Origin: Bacteroidales bacterium
Lineage (GTDB): Bacteria; Bacteroidota; Bacteroidia; Bacteroidales; Azobacteroidaceae
Length of the DNA stretch: 63,468 bases
NCBI GenBank assembly: GCA_003851245.1
Contig: BHEP01000010.1
Location: forward strand, 1 to 63,468
Direction of reading: 5' to 3'
The notes beneath the pieces are model-generated. The model did not search any database. It was not told where the DNA came from and was given only the letters and a program-made list of their open reading frames with translations. Positions 8,450 through 17,110 of the stretch are shown piece by piece; within the stretch, counting starts at the first letter, position 1; each line of letters begins with the position of its first letter. A program made the position numbers and the translations under genes.

Positions 8450-9802
8450 ATGGCAATAACATTCTTACTATTAATGCTTTTAGCCTTTTTTTTGTATATA
8501 AAAGGCAAAAAGATTTCGTCCTTACTAATTTTTTTCTTTTTCGTCTCACTTGGATTTCAATTGATTCCCGAAGAAGCTATGAACTTGGGCATAGGTTTTT
8601 CTAAAGGCACAGATTATGCTGTTATTTTGATTTTGGCATGTTTTATTTATGATTTATTTACAATAAAAAACTATCTGAAACCCGACCCCCTACTTTGGAT
8701 TCTGATTTCGTTTTTTGCCTTTCTCGCCATTTCTGTTATATATAGTAAATTTTATGTAGGAGCTTCTTGGAATGAAATTATACGTACTATTAGGCAGTTT
8801 GTCTTATTTTTAAGTTTCCTCATCTTCCGACAATTGAAGTATGATGAGATAGAGCGCCTTATGAAATATCTATTTACCATTACCACATTTCTGTCATTTA
8901 TTTACTTATGTCAATCTGTTTTTAGCGAAAAACTTCTTCAAGGATTTGTTGGGGGAAAGATGCAAATAGGCGAATTTAAATTAATACGTTACTACAATCA
9001 GCCATTGATGCTGCATTTATTTGCAATAATGGCAGTTTTCAAGAACCCTTTTAAGGGCTCACCAAAATTTATCTCCTCGTTTTTACTTATTGCCAGCATT
9101 TTTATGGGTTTCCATAGAAGCCTTACGGGGTTTTTTATACTCATTTTGATAATAGGCTTTGTTTTGGGACTTTCACGAGTCAGGCAAGTGCGCATATTTG
9201 TTGTCTCCTTAGCTATATTGCTACCTACGATTGCTGTTGTAGGTAATAATTTTGTTAAATCGTCTATTTATAAAGACCTACAATCGGTGTGGGTAGGCAA
9301 TTTTGCGGACACCGATTTTGATTTGGACGATTTAGCAGGTTCTACCTTTGCCTTTAGGATAGGTCATCTTTTTGAGAGGATGAAATTTTTATCCGAAAGT
9401 CCAGTACGAAAAGCCTTTGGTGCAGGTCTTATTACTGAAGATTCAAAGCTCACAGACGGCATGTTTGATTTTGCAATAGGCATACATGAAGAGCTCACGG
9501 GGCGGGCTGTTCAGCTGGAGTCGCCAGACATCAGCTATTCGCCACTAATTATTCGCTATGGCTATTTGGGGGGCCTCATTTTTCTGAATATCTACTTCTA
9601 CTTATTATATTTTTTCTATAAAAAAAGGCATATAGATTACGGATTGGTAGGCTTATTGCTGCTGATACTTTCGTTTTTAGTTTCCTTTTTTAGCGACAAT
9701 CTGCTGCAGCCAATAAACTATGCACTATTTATGCTTCTATATGCTATTACACAAAAAAGAGAAGAATATTTGCAAGAACAAGAAATAATCAGCAAACCTT
9801 AA
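8450..9802 (+). CDS. Wzy-like O-antigen/exopolysaccharide polymerase
   Basis: A 450-residue polytopic membrane protein with about 10-12 hydrophobic segments and one long hydrophilic periplasmic loop (about 280-365) before the last helices. This is the topology of Wzy/O-antigen ligase proteins, which polymerise lipid-linked repeat units. Sequence conservation is low in this family, so the assignment rests on topology, length and position after export channel, co-polymerase and flippase. It ends the operon; metY, with its own promoter box, follows 44 bases later. It could instead be a ligase. Confidence 0.7.
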   Translation: MAITFLLLMLLAFFLYIKGKKISSLLIFFFFVSLGFQLIPEEAMNLGIGFSKGTDYAVILILACFIYDLFTIKNYLKPDPLLWILISFFAFLAISVIYSKFYVGASWNEIIRTIRQFVLFLSFLIFRQLKYDEIERLMKYLFTITTFLSFIYLCQSVFSEKLLQGFVGGKMQIGEFKLIRYYNQPLMLHLFAIMAVFKNPFKGSPKFISSFLLIASIFMGFHRSLTGFFILILIIGFVLGLSRVRQVRIFVVSLAILLPTIAVVGNNFVKSSIYKDLQSVWVGNFADTDFDLDDLAGSTFAFRIGHLFERMKFLSESPVRKAFGAGLITEDSKLTDGMFDFAIGIHEELTGRAVQLESPDISYSPLIIRYGYLGGLIFLNIYFYLLYFFYKKRHIDYGLVGLLLLILSFLVSFFSDNLLQPINYALFMLLYAITQKREEYLQEQEIISKP

Positions 9803-9814
9803 TTTATTTTTTCG

Positions 9815-9822
9815 TACATTTG
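9815..9822 (+). promoter_or_regulatory. -7 box upstream of metY
   Basis: TACATTTG fits TAnnTTTG and lies 24 bases before the metY ATG. The expected TTG is not present at 19-20 bases, so the upstream element is weak. Confidence 0.55.
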
Positions 9823-9846
9823 CCTCTCACCTAAAAGACCAAAATT

Positions 9847-11130
9847 ATGGCAAAAAAAGAATTACATTTTGAAACCCTGCAAGTTCATGCAGGATATACT
9901 CCCGATCACACCAAATCTCGTGCAGTGCCCTTGTATCAAACAACGGCATATAGTTTTGACAGTGCTCAGCATGGAGCAGATTTATTTAACTTAGATGTGG
10001 CAGGCTATATTTATACCCGCTTAAATAATCCTACAACAGCTATTTTTGAGCAAAGAATGGCCGCTTTGGAAGGCGGAATTGCTGCTGTAGCCTTAGCTTC
10101 GGGGCACTCAGCTCAGATGGTTACGATACTCAATATAATGAAGACAGGCGACAATTTTGTGACCTCTCCATATTTATATGGGGGCACACACAATCAGTTT
10201 TTTGTTTCCTTCAAAGATATGGGTATAGAAGCGCGTAAGGCCCTAAGCGATACTGCTCAAGAAATGGAGAAACTAATAGACGAAAACACCAAGGCATTGT
10301 ATACTGAAAATATAGGAAACCCCTATTTCAACGTTCCCGACATTGAGAAATTGGCGGCCTTGGCAAACAAATACGGCATTCCACTGATTGTGGATAACAC
10401 TTTTGGCTGTGGTGGCTATCTTTCGCAACCCATCAAACATGGGGCAAATATTGTTGTAGAATCGGCAACAAAATGGATAGGCGGCCATGGCAATAGCATG
10501 GGAGGGCTTATTATTGATGGAGGCAATTTCAATTGGGGGAATGGTAAATTCCCCAAATATACCGAGCCTTCGGAAAGTTATCAAGACACTATTTTCTGGG
10601 AAAAGTTTGGTGCAGTGGCATTTACTATGCGCTGTGTGGCAGAAAATTTGCGCGACTTGGGCCCAGCGATAAGTCCCTTTAACTCGTGGCAGCTCATACA
10701 GGGGGTGGAAACTCTTTCGGTGCGAGTAGACAAAATTTGCCAAACTGCAATGGCCTTGGCTTTGTGGTTGCAGGAAAATCCTGAGGTTGTGGAAGTAAAT
10801 TACCTAGGATTGGAAAATCATGCTTATCACCAATTGGCAAAAAAATATTTGCGCAATGGCTTTGGTGGGGTATTGACATTTCGCATAAAAGGAGGTTTGC
10901 AGGCAGCAAAAACCTTTGCCGAAAGTGTAGAATTGATAAGTCATCTAGTCAATGTGGGCGATGTGAGGACTATAATTACCCATCCAGCATCCACTACCCA
11001 CCGACAAATGAATGCGGAAACACAGGTAGCAGCAGGAGTTTTCCCCGACCTTCTGCGTCTTTCTTGCGGATTGGAGCATATAGATGATTTGAAAGACGAT
11101 ATCATGCAGGCAATAGCAAAAATAAAATAA
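9847..11130 (+). CDS. metY: O-acetylhomoserine sulfhydrylase (aminocarboxypropyltransferase)
   Basis: A 427-residue cytoplasmic PLP enzyme of the Cys/Met metabolism class that makes homocysteine from O-acetylhomoserine and sulfide. Motifs include YTRLNNPT near 56-63, the phosphate-binding ALASGHSAQ, IVDNTFGCGG (about 181-190), and ESATKWIGGHG with the PLP lysine K209. The C-terminal part has the usual VGDVRTIITHPASTTH. Length matches the MetY type (about 425-430) rather than the shorter cystathionine gamma-synthases. It has its own promoter box and no co-transcribed neighbour. Confidence 0.93.
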   Translation: MAKKELHFETLQVHAGYTPDHTKSRAVPLYQTTAYSFDSAQHGADLFNLDVAGYIYTRLNNPTTAIFEQRMAALEGGIAAVALASGHSAQMVTILNIMKTGDNFVTSPYLYGGTHNQFFVSFKDMGIEARKALSDTAQEMEKLIDENTKALYTENIGNPYFNVPDIEKLAALANKYGIPLIVDNTFGCGGYLSQPIKHGANIVVESATKWIGGHGNSMGGLIIDGGNFNWGNGKFPKYTEPSESYQDTIFWEKFGAVAFTMRCVAENLRDLGPAISPFNSWQLIQGVETLSVRVDKICQTAMALALWLQENPEVVEVNYLGLENHAYHQLAKKYLRNGFGGVLTFRIKGGLQAAKTFAESVELISHLVNVGDVRTIITHPASTTHRQMNAETQVAAGVFPDLLRLSCGLEHIDDLKDDIMQAIAKIK

Positions 11131-11145
11131 AAATCTATCTAGCCC

Positions 11146-11412
11146 TTATAATATATTTGCATACCTAGTGCTATAATACCATGTAACAAACAGGGTAAAT
11201 AGTGCTAATAGAATAGATACAGCAATCATTATTTTCTTTAAAGTAGATTTGCTTTTTAAGCTCAATGCTACTACCATGGTTAATAATGTCATTAACCATG
11301 GTAGTATTAAAAAATAAATTCCATAATGTGCGATAATTCCTCTATTTAAAATTTCTCCTAACATATTGCTTGTTAAGAATATTGGCGATATACTTCCTAG
11401 TACATTGTTCAT
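11146..11412 (-). CDS. small hypothetical membrane protein
   Basis: An 88-residue protein with two hydrophobic segments (about 28-51 and 62-82), the second preceded by a basic stretch (KSKSTLKK). No family is recognised. Reality is supported by a full promoter (TTG-N20-TACTTTTG) 23 bases before the start and by the isolated position between metY (convergent, 15 bases away) and the YhiN-type gene. Its low-complexity hydrophobic composition leaves some doubt. Confidence 0.6.
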   Translation of the reverse strand: MNNVLGSISPIFLTSNMLGEILNRGIIAHYGIYFLILPWLMTLLTMVVALSLKSKSTLKKIMIAVSILLALFTLFVTWYYSTRYANIL

Positions 11413-11434
11413 ATATTTTGATGTATAAAGTTCT

Positions 11435-11465
11435 CAAAAGTAAGTATTTTTTTCTTACTGTGCAA
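11435..11465 (-). promoter_or_regulatory. promoter of the 88-residue membrane protein gene
   Basis: On the minus strand TTG (11465-11463), a 20-base spacer and TACTTTTG (11442-11435) make a full Bacteroidota promoter. It points at the small membrane protein gene starting at 11412. Confidence 0.65.
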
Positions 11466-11489
11466 ATTTAATTTATTTTCACAGCCCAT

Positions 11490-12698
11490 TTATATTGCCA
11501 AACCCACCATTTTGCCAGAAGCAAAGGCCCAGTGAATGTTGTAGCCACCAAGTTTGCCAGCAATGTCTAGCACCTCTCCAGCAAAATAAAGTTTAGGCAC
11601 TATGCGACTTTCCATTGTGAGGGGGTTTATTTGCCCTGTATCTACTCCTCCCAATGTTGTTTCTGCCTTATCGAAGCCCTCGGTAGCAGTAGGAATAATG
11701 GGGAAGGCACTTATATTTTGAACCACATTCTGTATGTTGGTCTTACTTATCTCAGCAATTTTACGCAGGGCAATTTCTTGAGGAACAAGGGCTTTAAAAA
11801 GACGTTCGGGAAGATGCCTAGCAAAAATATTTTTGATCGATAGCCGTCCATTTTCAGGGAGCGTGATTTGTTTTGCTACATCCATATCGGGCAAAAAATT
11901 TATATATATTATCTGTCCCAAGTTCCAGGCGCAGGAAGCTTGCAAGCTAGCAGGCCCACTCAATCCTTTGTGGGTAAATAGTAAGGACTCCCTTTCCGTG
12001 CAAAAATCCTTGCTTGCTTTCACCGATTTTTGATGATCTCCTTTAAGCCATATTTGTACAGGCAAACTAATGCCTTGTAGGTTTAGTAGAGGGCTATCAG
12101 CAGCTAATACAAAGCCAGTGAGGGCAGGGCGAAGAGGCAGTATCTTGTGTCCAAACTCTTTGGCAATCTTCATTCCCAAGTTTGTAGCTCCTATCTGCGG
12201 CCATGCCAGACCTCCTGTTGCAATAAGAATTTGTTTGGCGGAAAAAACTTCTCTTTGAGTGCTTACAAAAAAGGTGTTTTCAATTTTCTCTACCTTCAAA
12301 ATAGTCTCCTTCATAGCAAAACGCACTCCCTGATAAGTGGCTTTTTTTTGTAAAAAAGATACCAAATCTTTGGCAGAGTTCTTACAAAAGATGCGTCCAA
12401 AATCACGCTCTTCAGTGGGTATTTTTGCCGTTTCTAGCATTTTCAAACAGTCGTCAGATGAAAAACTACTTAATGCGGGTATGCAAAATTCGGGCTGAAG
12501 GCCAAAGAAATCATTTTCGGAGATCTTTAGATTTGTAACATTACATTTCCCTCCACCCGAAGCCAATAGCTTGCGCCCAGGCATTGCGGCATGGTCTATG
12601 AGCAAAACATTTTTATCTCTACTGCTGGCTACAATTGATGCCATCAAGCCCGCAGCACCAGCTCCAAGAATTATTAGGTCGGCTGATTTAATAGACAT
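11490..12698 (-). CDS. HI0933/YhiN-family FAD-dependent oxidoreductase
   Basis: A 402-residue flavoprotein with the N-terminal dinucleotide-binding motif LGAGAAGLMAS (about 11-21), followed by PGRKLLASGGGKCNVTN, the family hallmark. The C-terminus has TLGGVDTGQINPLTMESR and LYFAGEVLDIAGKLGGYN, where FAD contacts occur. This family (YhiN/HI0933, BaiN-like) is soluble and broadly conserved; its physiological substrate is not settled, so no more specific role is given. The start overlaps the end of nhaA by 11 bases. Confidence 0.88.
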   Translation of the reverse strand: MSIKSADLIILGAGAAGLMASIVASSRDKNVLLIDHAAMPGRKLLASGGGKCNVTNLKISENDFFGLQPEFCIPALSSFSSDDCLKMLETAKIPTEERDFGRIFCKNSAKDLVSFLQKKATYQGVRFAMKETILKVEKIENTFFVSTQREVFSAKQILIATGGLAWPQIGATNLGMKIAKEFGHKILPLRPALTGFVLAADSPLLNLQGISLPVQIWLKGDHQKSVKASKDFCTERESLLFTHKGLSGPASLQASCAWNLGQIIYINFLPDMDVAKQITLPENGRLSIKNIFARHLPERLFKALVPQEIALRKIAEISKTNIQNVVQNISAFPIIPTATEGFDKAETTLGGVDTGQINPLTMESRIVPKLYFAGEVLDIAGKLGGYNIHWAFASGKMVGLAI

Positions 12699-13881
12699 TC
12701 TCTTCTTCTTCTTCTTCTTCTATTTCTTCGTCTATTGTTTGCGAAGGCGTACAGGTTTTTAGCCATAAAAAGCCCAATAGTCCAGCTGTCAAGGAGGCTG
12801 TAAGAATAGTGATCTTAGATGTGTTGATAATTGCTTGATCGTCGAAGGCAAGCAGGGTAATAAAAATAGACATTGTAAAACCTATGCCCCCGATAAAACC
12901 TATGCCTACAATTTGTTTTTTATTTACTCCCTTGGGCATATTTGCCCATCCTAGGGCAACAGCCACAAGAGTAAACGAAACAATACCAATGGGTTTCCCC
13001 AATACCAAACCCGCCAAGATGCCCATGCTATAAGTTTCTTTAAAGCCCGACATCCAATTGTCGTCAATAATGATGCAGGTATTTGCTAGGGCAAAAAGGG
13101 GCAGTATAATAAAGGCTACGGGAAAATGTAAGTGGTGCTGAAGCATATAAGAGGGGGATTTTTTTTTGCCTTTTCCAAAAGGAATGGCAAAAGCCAATAG
13201 CACACCAGTAATGGTGGCATGAACACCCGAGTGCGACATAAAATACCACATGGCGATTCCGCCCACTAGGTATGGAATTAGCATGTACACTTTAAAACCC
13301 TTGTTGAGAAGGATTAAGAAGGCGTAAATCCCTAGAGCTATGCCCAGGTTGAGCCAGTCGAAGGTTTCGGTGTAGGCAACAGCAATAAGGATGATGGCTC
13401 CTAGATCGTCTATAATTGCAAGTGCAGTTAGGAAAATCTTTAAAGACATGGGTACCGATTTTCCTAAAAGGGATAGTATTCCGATAGCGAATGCTATATC
13501 CGTTGCCATAGGAATGCCCGCCCCAGACTGTGTGGGTAGGCCAAAATTGAATGCTAGATAGATGGCCGCAGGAATTAATAAACCTCCAGCAGCAGCAAAG
13601 ATAGGCAAAATAGCATTTTTACGTGTCGATAAATCGCCGACATAAACCTCTCTTTCTAGCTCTAAGCCTATGAGGAGAAAAAATATTGTCATCAATCCAT
13701 CATTAATCCAATGGACTATATTATGGCCGCCAATAGATATATCCCATAAGGATAGATATTGTGCGCCAAATGCTGAATTGGCAATGATTAGGGAGAATAA
13801 TGTGCAGGAAATAAGAATTAAGCCTCCTGTTTTTTCGCTTTCAAAAAATTCTTTGTAAAGTTTAATTAAAGTTTTTTTCAT
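12688..13881 (-). CDS. nhaA: Na+/H+ antiporter NhaA
   Basis: A 397-residue polytopic inner-membrane protein that exchanges external protons for internal sodium, protecting against salt and alkaline pH. The ion-binding aspartates are visible: D128 in MATDIAFAIG and D158-D159 in LAIIDDLGAI, matching D133 and D163-D164 of the E. coli protein. GLELEREVYVGDL near 72-84 is also typical. The C-terminus is a run of glutamates (EEIEEEEEEE) encoded by a TTC/GAA microsatellite at about 12700-12725, so its length may vary between strains. The gene ends inside the YhiN-type gene start. Confidence 0.93.
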   Translation of the reverse strand: MKKTLIKLYKEFFESEKTGGLILISCTLFSLIIANSAFGAQYLSLWDISIGGHNIVHWINDGLMTIFFLLIGLELEREVYVGDLSTRKNAILPIFAAAGGLLIPAAIYLAFNFGLPTQSGAGIPMATDIAFAIGILSLLGKSVPMSLKIFLTALAIIDDLGAIILIAVAYTETFDWLNLGIALGIYAFLILLNKGFKVYMLIPYLVGGIAMWYFMSHSGVHATITGVLLAFAIPFGKGKKKSPSYMLQHHLHFPVAFIILPLFALANTCIIIDDNWMSGFKETYSMGILAGLVLGKPIGIVSFTLVAVALGWANMPKGVNKKQIVGIGFIGGIGFTMSIFITLLAFDDQAIINTSKITILTASLTAGLLGFLWLKTCTPSQTIDEEIEEEEEEENVY

Positions 13882-13936
13882 TTATACATGTTTGTTGTAA
13901 ACTCTTTTTTGGGCGACTGATATGTATAATATATGC

Positions 13937-13958
13937 ACGCCTAATATAATATAGGCGT
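13937..13958 (-). promoter_or_regulatory. inverted repeat in the nhaA leader (possible operator or 5'UTR hairpin)
   Basis: ACGCCTA (13937-13943) and TAGGCGT (13952-13958) form a perfect 7-base inverted repeat with an 8-base centre. It lies between the nhaA start (13881) and a minus-strand -7 box (13994-14001). No T tract follows on either strand, so it is less likely a terminator for recG. Confidence 0.4.
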
Positions 13959-13993
13959 ATTTATTTCACCTAATTCACAGTTAAAAATTTCCA

Positions 13994-14001
13994 CAAAGGT
14001 A
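13994..14001 (-). promoter_or_regulatory. -7 box for nhaA
   Basis: The minus strand reads TACCTTTG about 113 bases before the nhaA start. No well-placed TTG is seen upstream. It lies just beyond the recG stop codon. Confidence 0.45.
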
Positions 14002-14012
14002 GGTATTTTATT

Positions 14013-16112
14013 TCAACTTATCATGAACCAGCCCATTTGCTTGTTGCGATTTTTCTTTATCAACTGATTGTTAAGGATATAATTCTTCGGCATTGCCAAG
14101 TTGGAATCCTCCTCCAGAACTTCCAATGCGAGCTCTCTCGCGAGGCTCACTATTTGTCCGTCTTTGGCAAGATTGGCTATCTTTAGGTCGAATGCTACAC
14201 CGCTTTGTTGGGTTCCATCAATATCGCCAGGACCTCTGAGTTTGAGATCTTCTTCGGCAATTAGAAATCCATCGTTTGTCTCGCACATAATGGCGATGCG
14301 CTTGCGGGTGTTTTCTGAAAGCTCGTAGGCGGTTAGTAATATACAAAACGACTGGTCGGCACCACGCCCCACCCTCCCTCGCAGCTGGTGTAGCTGGGAG
14401 AGTCCAAAGCGTTCAGCACTTTCAATAATCATCACAGAGGCATTGGGCACGTTTACTCCAACCTCAATAACGGTGGTGGCAAGCATGATATGTGCTTGGT
14501 GTGCAACAAATTTTTGCATCTCGGCTTCTTTTTCTGCGGGTTTCATTTTTCCGTGAACCATACAAACCTCATATTCAGGAAAAATTTCCTTAGTCTGCTC
14601 AAAGCCAGCAGTAAGATTCTTATAATCCATTGTTGCGCTTTCGTCTATCAGCGGATACACAATATATACCTGCCGCCCCTCTTGAACTTGCTTTCGCACC
14701 GAATCGTAGAGATTGTTGCGCTTAGCACTATATACATGTTTGGTTTTGATGGGCTTTCGTCCGGGAGGCAATTCGTCGATTACCGAAACATCTAAATCAC
14801 CATATAGAGTCATTGCCAGAGTGCGGGGAATGGGCGTTGCCGTCATCACCAATATATGTGGAGGGAGGTTATTTTTCTTCCATAAGCGGGCTCTCTGCGC
14901 TACCCCAAAGCGATGTTGCTCGTCTATCACTACCAGCCCCAGATTATTGAACACAACGCTGTCTTCTATCAAGGCATGGGTGCCAATGAGCATTTGTATT
15001 GTGCCCTCTTGAAGGGAGGGGAGAAGTTGCGATCTCACTTTTTTCTTTACCGATCCCGTCAATAGCTGCACCTCTATGCCCAATCCTTGCACAAATTGCA
15101 TGATGGTTTCGTAGTGCTGCTTGGCCAATATTTCTGTGGGAGCCATCAATGCCACCTGAAAGCCATTGTCCATGGCAATGAGCATTGACATCAGTGCGAC
15201 CAGTGTTTTACCACTGCCCACATCGCCTTGTAGCAGGCGGTTCATTTGCCTTCCAGTATTCATGTCTTGCCGTATTTCCTTGACCACTCTTTTTTGTGCG
15301 CCGGTAAGTTCGAAAGGAAGGTTTTGGCTGTAAAAGTTATTGAAATAATCGCCTACCTTATCAAAGATAAAACCTCCCAAGCGCTGGTTGCGGTATTTTG
15401 CGACACGCAATATATTGAGCTGCAGGTAAAAAAGCTCTTCAAACTTTAGCCTAAACTGAGCATTGCGCAGCAGCATGGGCGACTGAGGGAAATGTATGTT
15501 GCGTAGAGCGGTATCTAAATCTATGACATGTGCCTTTTCAATAATTTCAATATTGAGGCTTTCGCTTAGCTTGCCTTGGAAATTGCCAAATATGGTTTTA
15601 ATCATTTTTTGTATGGCACGAGAATGCAAGAAAGCGTCTTTCATACGCTCCGATGTGTTGTACTGACCCTGCACTCCGACCTCTCCATTAAAGAAGCCAG
15701 CCTCAAGCTCCAATTCGGGGTGGGCTACATTTATTTTTCCTGCAAACAGCGAGGGTTTGCCAAATAATATATATTCTTGTCCTATCTTATATTGATTGGG
15801 AATGCTCTTTATTGCCTTAAACCAAACAAGCTCTATGCTACCGCTATCGTCATAAAAACGTGCACGAATGCGTTTGGCTCTGCCTTCTCCCAATACTTCA
15901 TAGCCTTGAATCCTACCCTTGAGCTGAATATATGGCATGTTGCCATCAATTTCAGCTATCTTAAAAACCCTACTTCTATCTACATATTTATAAGGAAAAT
16001 AGTATATAAGATCTTCCCAAGAAACTACCTCTATTTCTTTCTTGAGCACTTCTGCCTTTCTGGGCCCTACGCCAGGCAGATACATTATATTTTGTGAGGA
16101 TATGTCGGACAA
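14013..16112 (-). CDS. recG: ATP-dependent DNA helicase RecG
   Basis: A 699-residue cytoplasmic helicase that remodels stalled replication forks and Holliday junctions. It has an N-terminal wedge with an OB-fold (about 55-150). The helicase core shows Walker A GDVGSGKT at 296-303, DEQH at 397-400, the TATPIPRTLAM motif after it, and the late motifs ATTVIEVGVNVPNA and QLRGRVGRG. Length is normal. It is the last gene of the operon xseB-ispD-recG; the ispD stop lies 14 bases before its start. Confidence 0.96.
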   Translation of the reverse strand: MSDISSQNIMYLPGVGPRKAEVLKKEIEVVSWEDLIYYFPYKYVDRSRVFKIAEIDGNMPYIQLKGRIQGYEVLGEGRAKRIRARFYDDSGSIELVWFKAIKSIPNQYKIGQEYILFGKPSLFAGKINVAHPELELEAGFFNGEVGVQGQYNTSERMKDAFLHSRAIQKMIKTIFGNFQGKLSESLNIEIIEKAHVIDLDTALRNIHFPQSPMLLRNAQFRLKFEELFYLQLNILRVAKYRNQRLGGFIFDKVGDYFNNFYSQNLPFELTGAQKRVVKEIRQDMNTGRQMNRLLQGDVGSGKTLVALMSMLIAMDNGFQVALMAPTEILAKQHYETIMQFVQGLGIEVQLLTGSVKKKVRSQLLPSLQEGTIQMLIGTHALIEDSVVFNNLGLVVIDEQHRFGVAQRARLWKKNNLPPHILVMTATPIPRTLAMTLYGDLDVSVIDELPPGRKPIKTKHVYSAKRNNLYDSVRKQVQEGRQVYIVYPLIDESATMDYKNLTAGFEQTKEIFPEYEVCMVHGKMKPAEKEAEMQKFVAHQAHIMLATTVIEVGVNVPNASVMIIESAERFGLSQLHQLRGRVGRGADQSFCILLTAYELSENTRKRIAIMCETNDGFLIAEEDLKLRGPGDIDGTQQSGVAFDLKIANLAKDGQIVSLARELALEVLEEDSNLAMPKNYILNNQLIKKNRNKQMGWFMIS

Positions 16113-16126
16113 AATTAATTACTAAT

Positions 16127-16798
16127 TTATGCGTGTTTAATTAATTTTTCTGCCATCGCCATATCGCTGGGGCAGGTAATTTTTATGTTTTCTCTATTGC
16201 CCTCTATTTGTGCTGCAAGTCTCTTGGTAGATGCCTCGTATACAGAAACATCGTCGGTGAAGGCGGGTGAAAAATCTTGCTGATAAGCTTTTTTCAATAA
16301 ATCGGCGATAAAAACCTGGGGCGTTTGCACCAAGAAATAATCAGCCCTATTGACCATCTTGCTGCCTTTTTTTGTTCTTTGTCGCATACTGTCGACTACA
16401 GAAAGGGTGGGGTAGGCGGCTCCCTCAGATTGAGCCTTGGCAAAACATTCTCCAATAACTTGCTTAGAAACCAGGGGCCTCACACCATCATGTACTGCCA
16501 CTATGGCATTTTCGTCAAGTAGTCGGAGTCCATTTTGAACCGAATAAAAGCGGGTATCACCCCCATCCACCACCTGATGTGCGATAGTAAAGGCATATTG
16601 CCGACAAAGATTTTGCCAATAATCTTGCTGGTCTTTGGGCAGCACCAAAATGATATTTATCTCTCTGTCGTATGCCGCAAAAGCCTCAATGCTGTGCATA
16701 AGCACAGGTTTTGAGCCAAGACGAAGAAATTGTTTGGCAATGGGAGTGCCCATGCGCATACCTTGACCTGCGGCTACAATGATTACATATTTCCTCAT
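16127..16798 (-). CDS. ispD: 2-C-methyl-D-erythritol 4-phosphate cytidylyltransferase
   Basis: A 223-residue cytoplasmic enzyme that transfers CMP from CTP to MEP in the non-mevalonate isoprenoid pathway. The nucleotide-binding loop VAAGQGMRMG (about 8-17) is followed by KQFLRLGSKPVL. VHDGVRPLVS and the late FTDDVSVYEA are IspD motifs. Length fits the family. It starts immediately after the xseB stop, with recG downstream. CDP-ribitol synthases (TarI) are related but less likely here, since no teichoic acid genes are near. Confidence 0.93.
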   Translation of the reverse strand: MRKYVIIVAAGQGMRMGTPIAKQFLRLGSKPVLMHSIEAFAAYDREINIILVLPKDQQDYWQNLCRQYAFTIAHQVVDGGDTRFYSVQNGLRLLDENAIVAVHDGVRPLVSKQVIGECFAKAQSEGAAYPTLSVVDSMRQRTKKGSKMVNRADYFLVQTPQVFIADLLKKAYQQDFSPAFTDDVSVYEASTKRLAAQIEGNRENIKITCPSDMAMAEKLIKHA

Positions 16799-16996
16799 TT
16801 ATTTTATTTGTGCTAGTATTTTTTTTGTTTCCTCACTAGCAACAAACAACTTGTCTTTGCACAAATTCAACAAGCCTGCAGCCTCCTTTATTTTTATGCT
16901 TAGCTGGTCGACATCCATCTCATTGCCCTCTATTTCTTGCAATATATTTTCTAGTTTGGCATAAGCCTCCTTGTATGAAATTTCTTTTTTAGCCAT
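16799..16996 (-). CDS. xseB: exodeoxyribonuclease VII small subunit
   Basis: A 65-residue protein with the XseB pattern SYKEAYAKLENILQEIEGNE followed by a heptad-like helix (LSIKIKEAAGLL) and LCKDKL. It binds several copies to XseA to form exonuclease VII, which degrades single-stranded DNA. The large subunit is usually next door; it is not in this window. It is the first gene of the minus-strand operon, with ispD starting directly after its stop. Confidence 0.9.
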   Translation of the reverse strand: MAKKEISYKEAYAKLENILQEIEGNEMDVDQLSIKIKEAAGLLNLCKDKLFVASEETKKILAQIK

Positions 16997-17029
16997 AAAA
17001 TTGATTTTTAATCAAACACAAACGAGCTA

Positions 17030-17037
17030 CAAATATA
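17030..17037 (-). promoter_or_regulatory. -7 box of the xseB-ispD-recG operon
   Basis: The minus strand reads TATATTTG 34 bases before the xseB start. The upstream TTG is not clear. Confidence 0.5.
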
Positions 17038-17091
17038 CAGCAATTTTATCTCATATCTCATAAGCTAGTGTCAATACAAGTAAATTATTCT

Positions 17092-17099
17092 TATATTTG
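17092..17099 (+). promoter_or_regulatory. -7 box of the orphan flippase gene
   Basis: TATATTTG ends 11 bases before the ATG at 17111. Transcription starting about 7 bases downstream would give a leader of only a few bases. It also makes the in-frame GTG at 17099 impossible as a start, because that codon overlaps the promoter box. Confidence 0.55.
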
Positions 17100-17110
17100 T
17101 GGTAAATATA

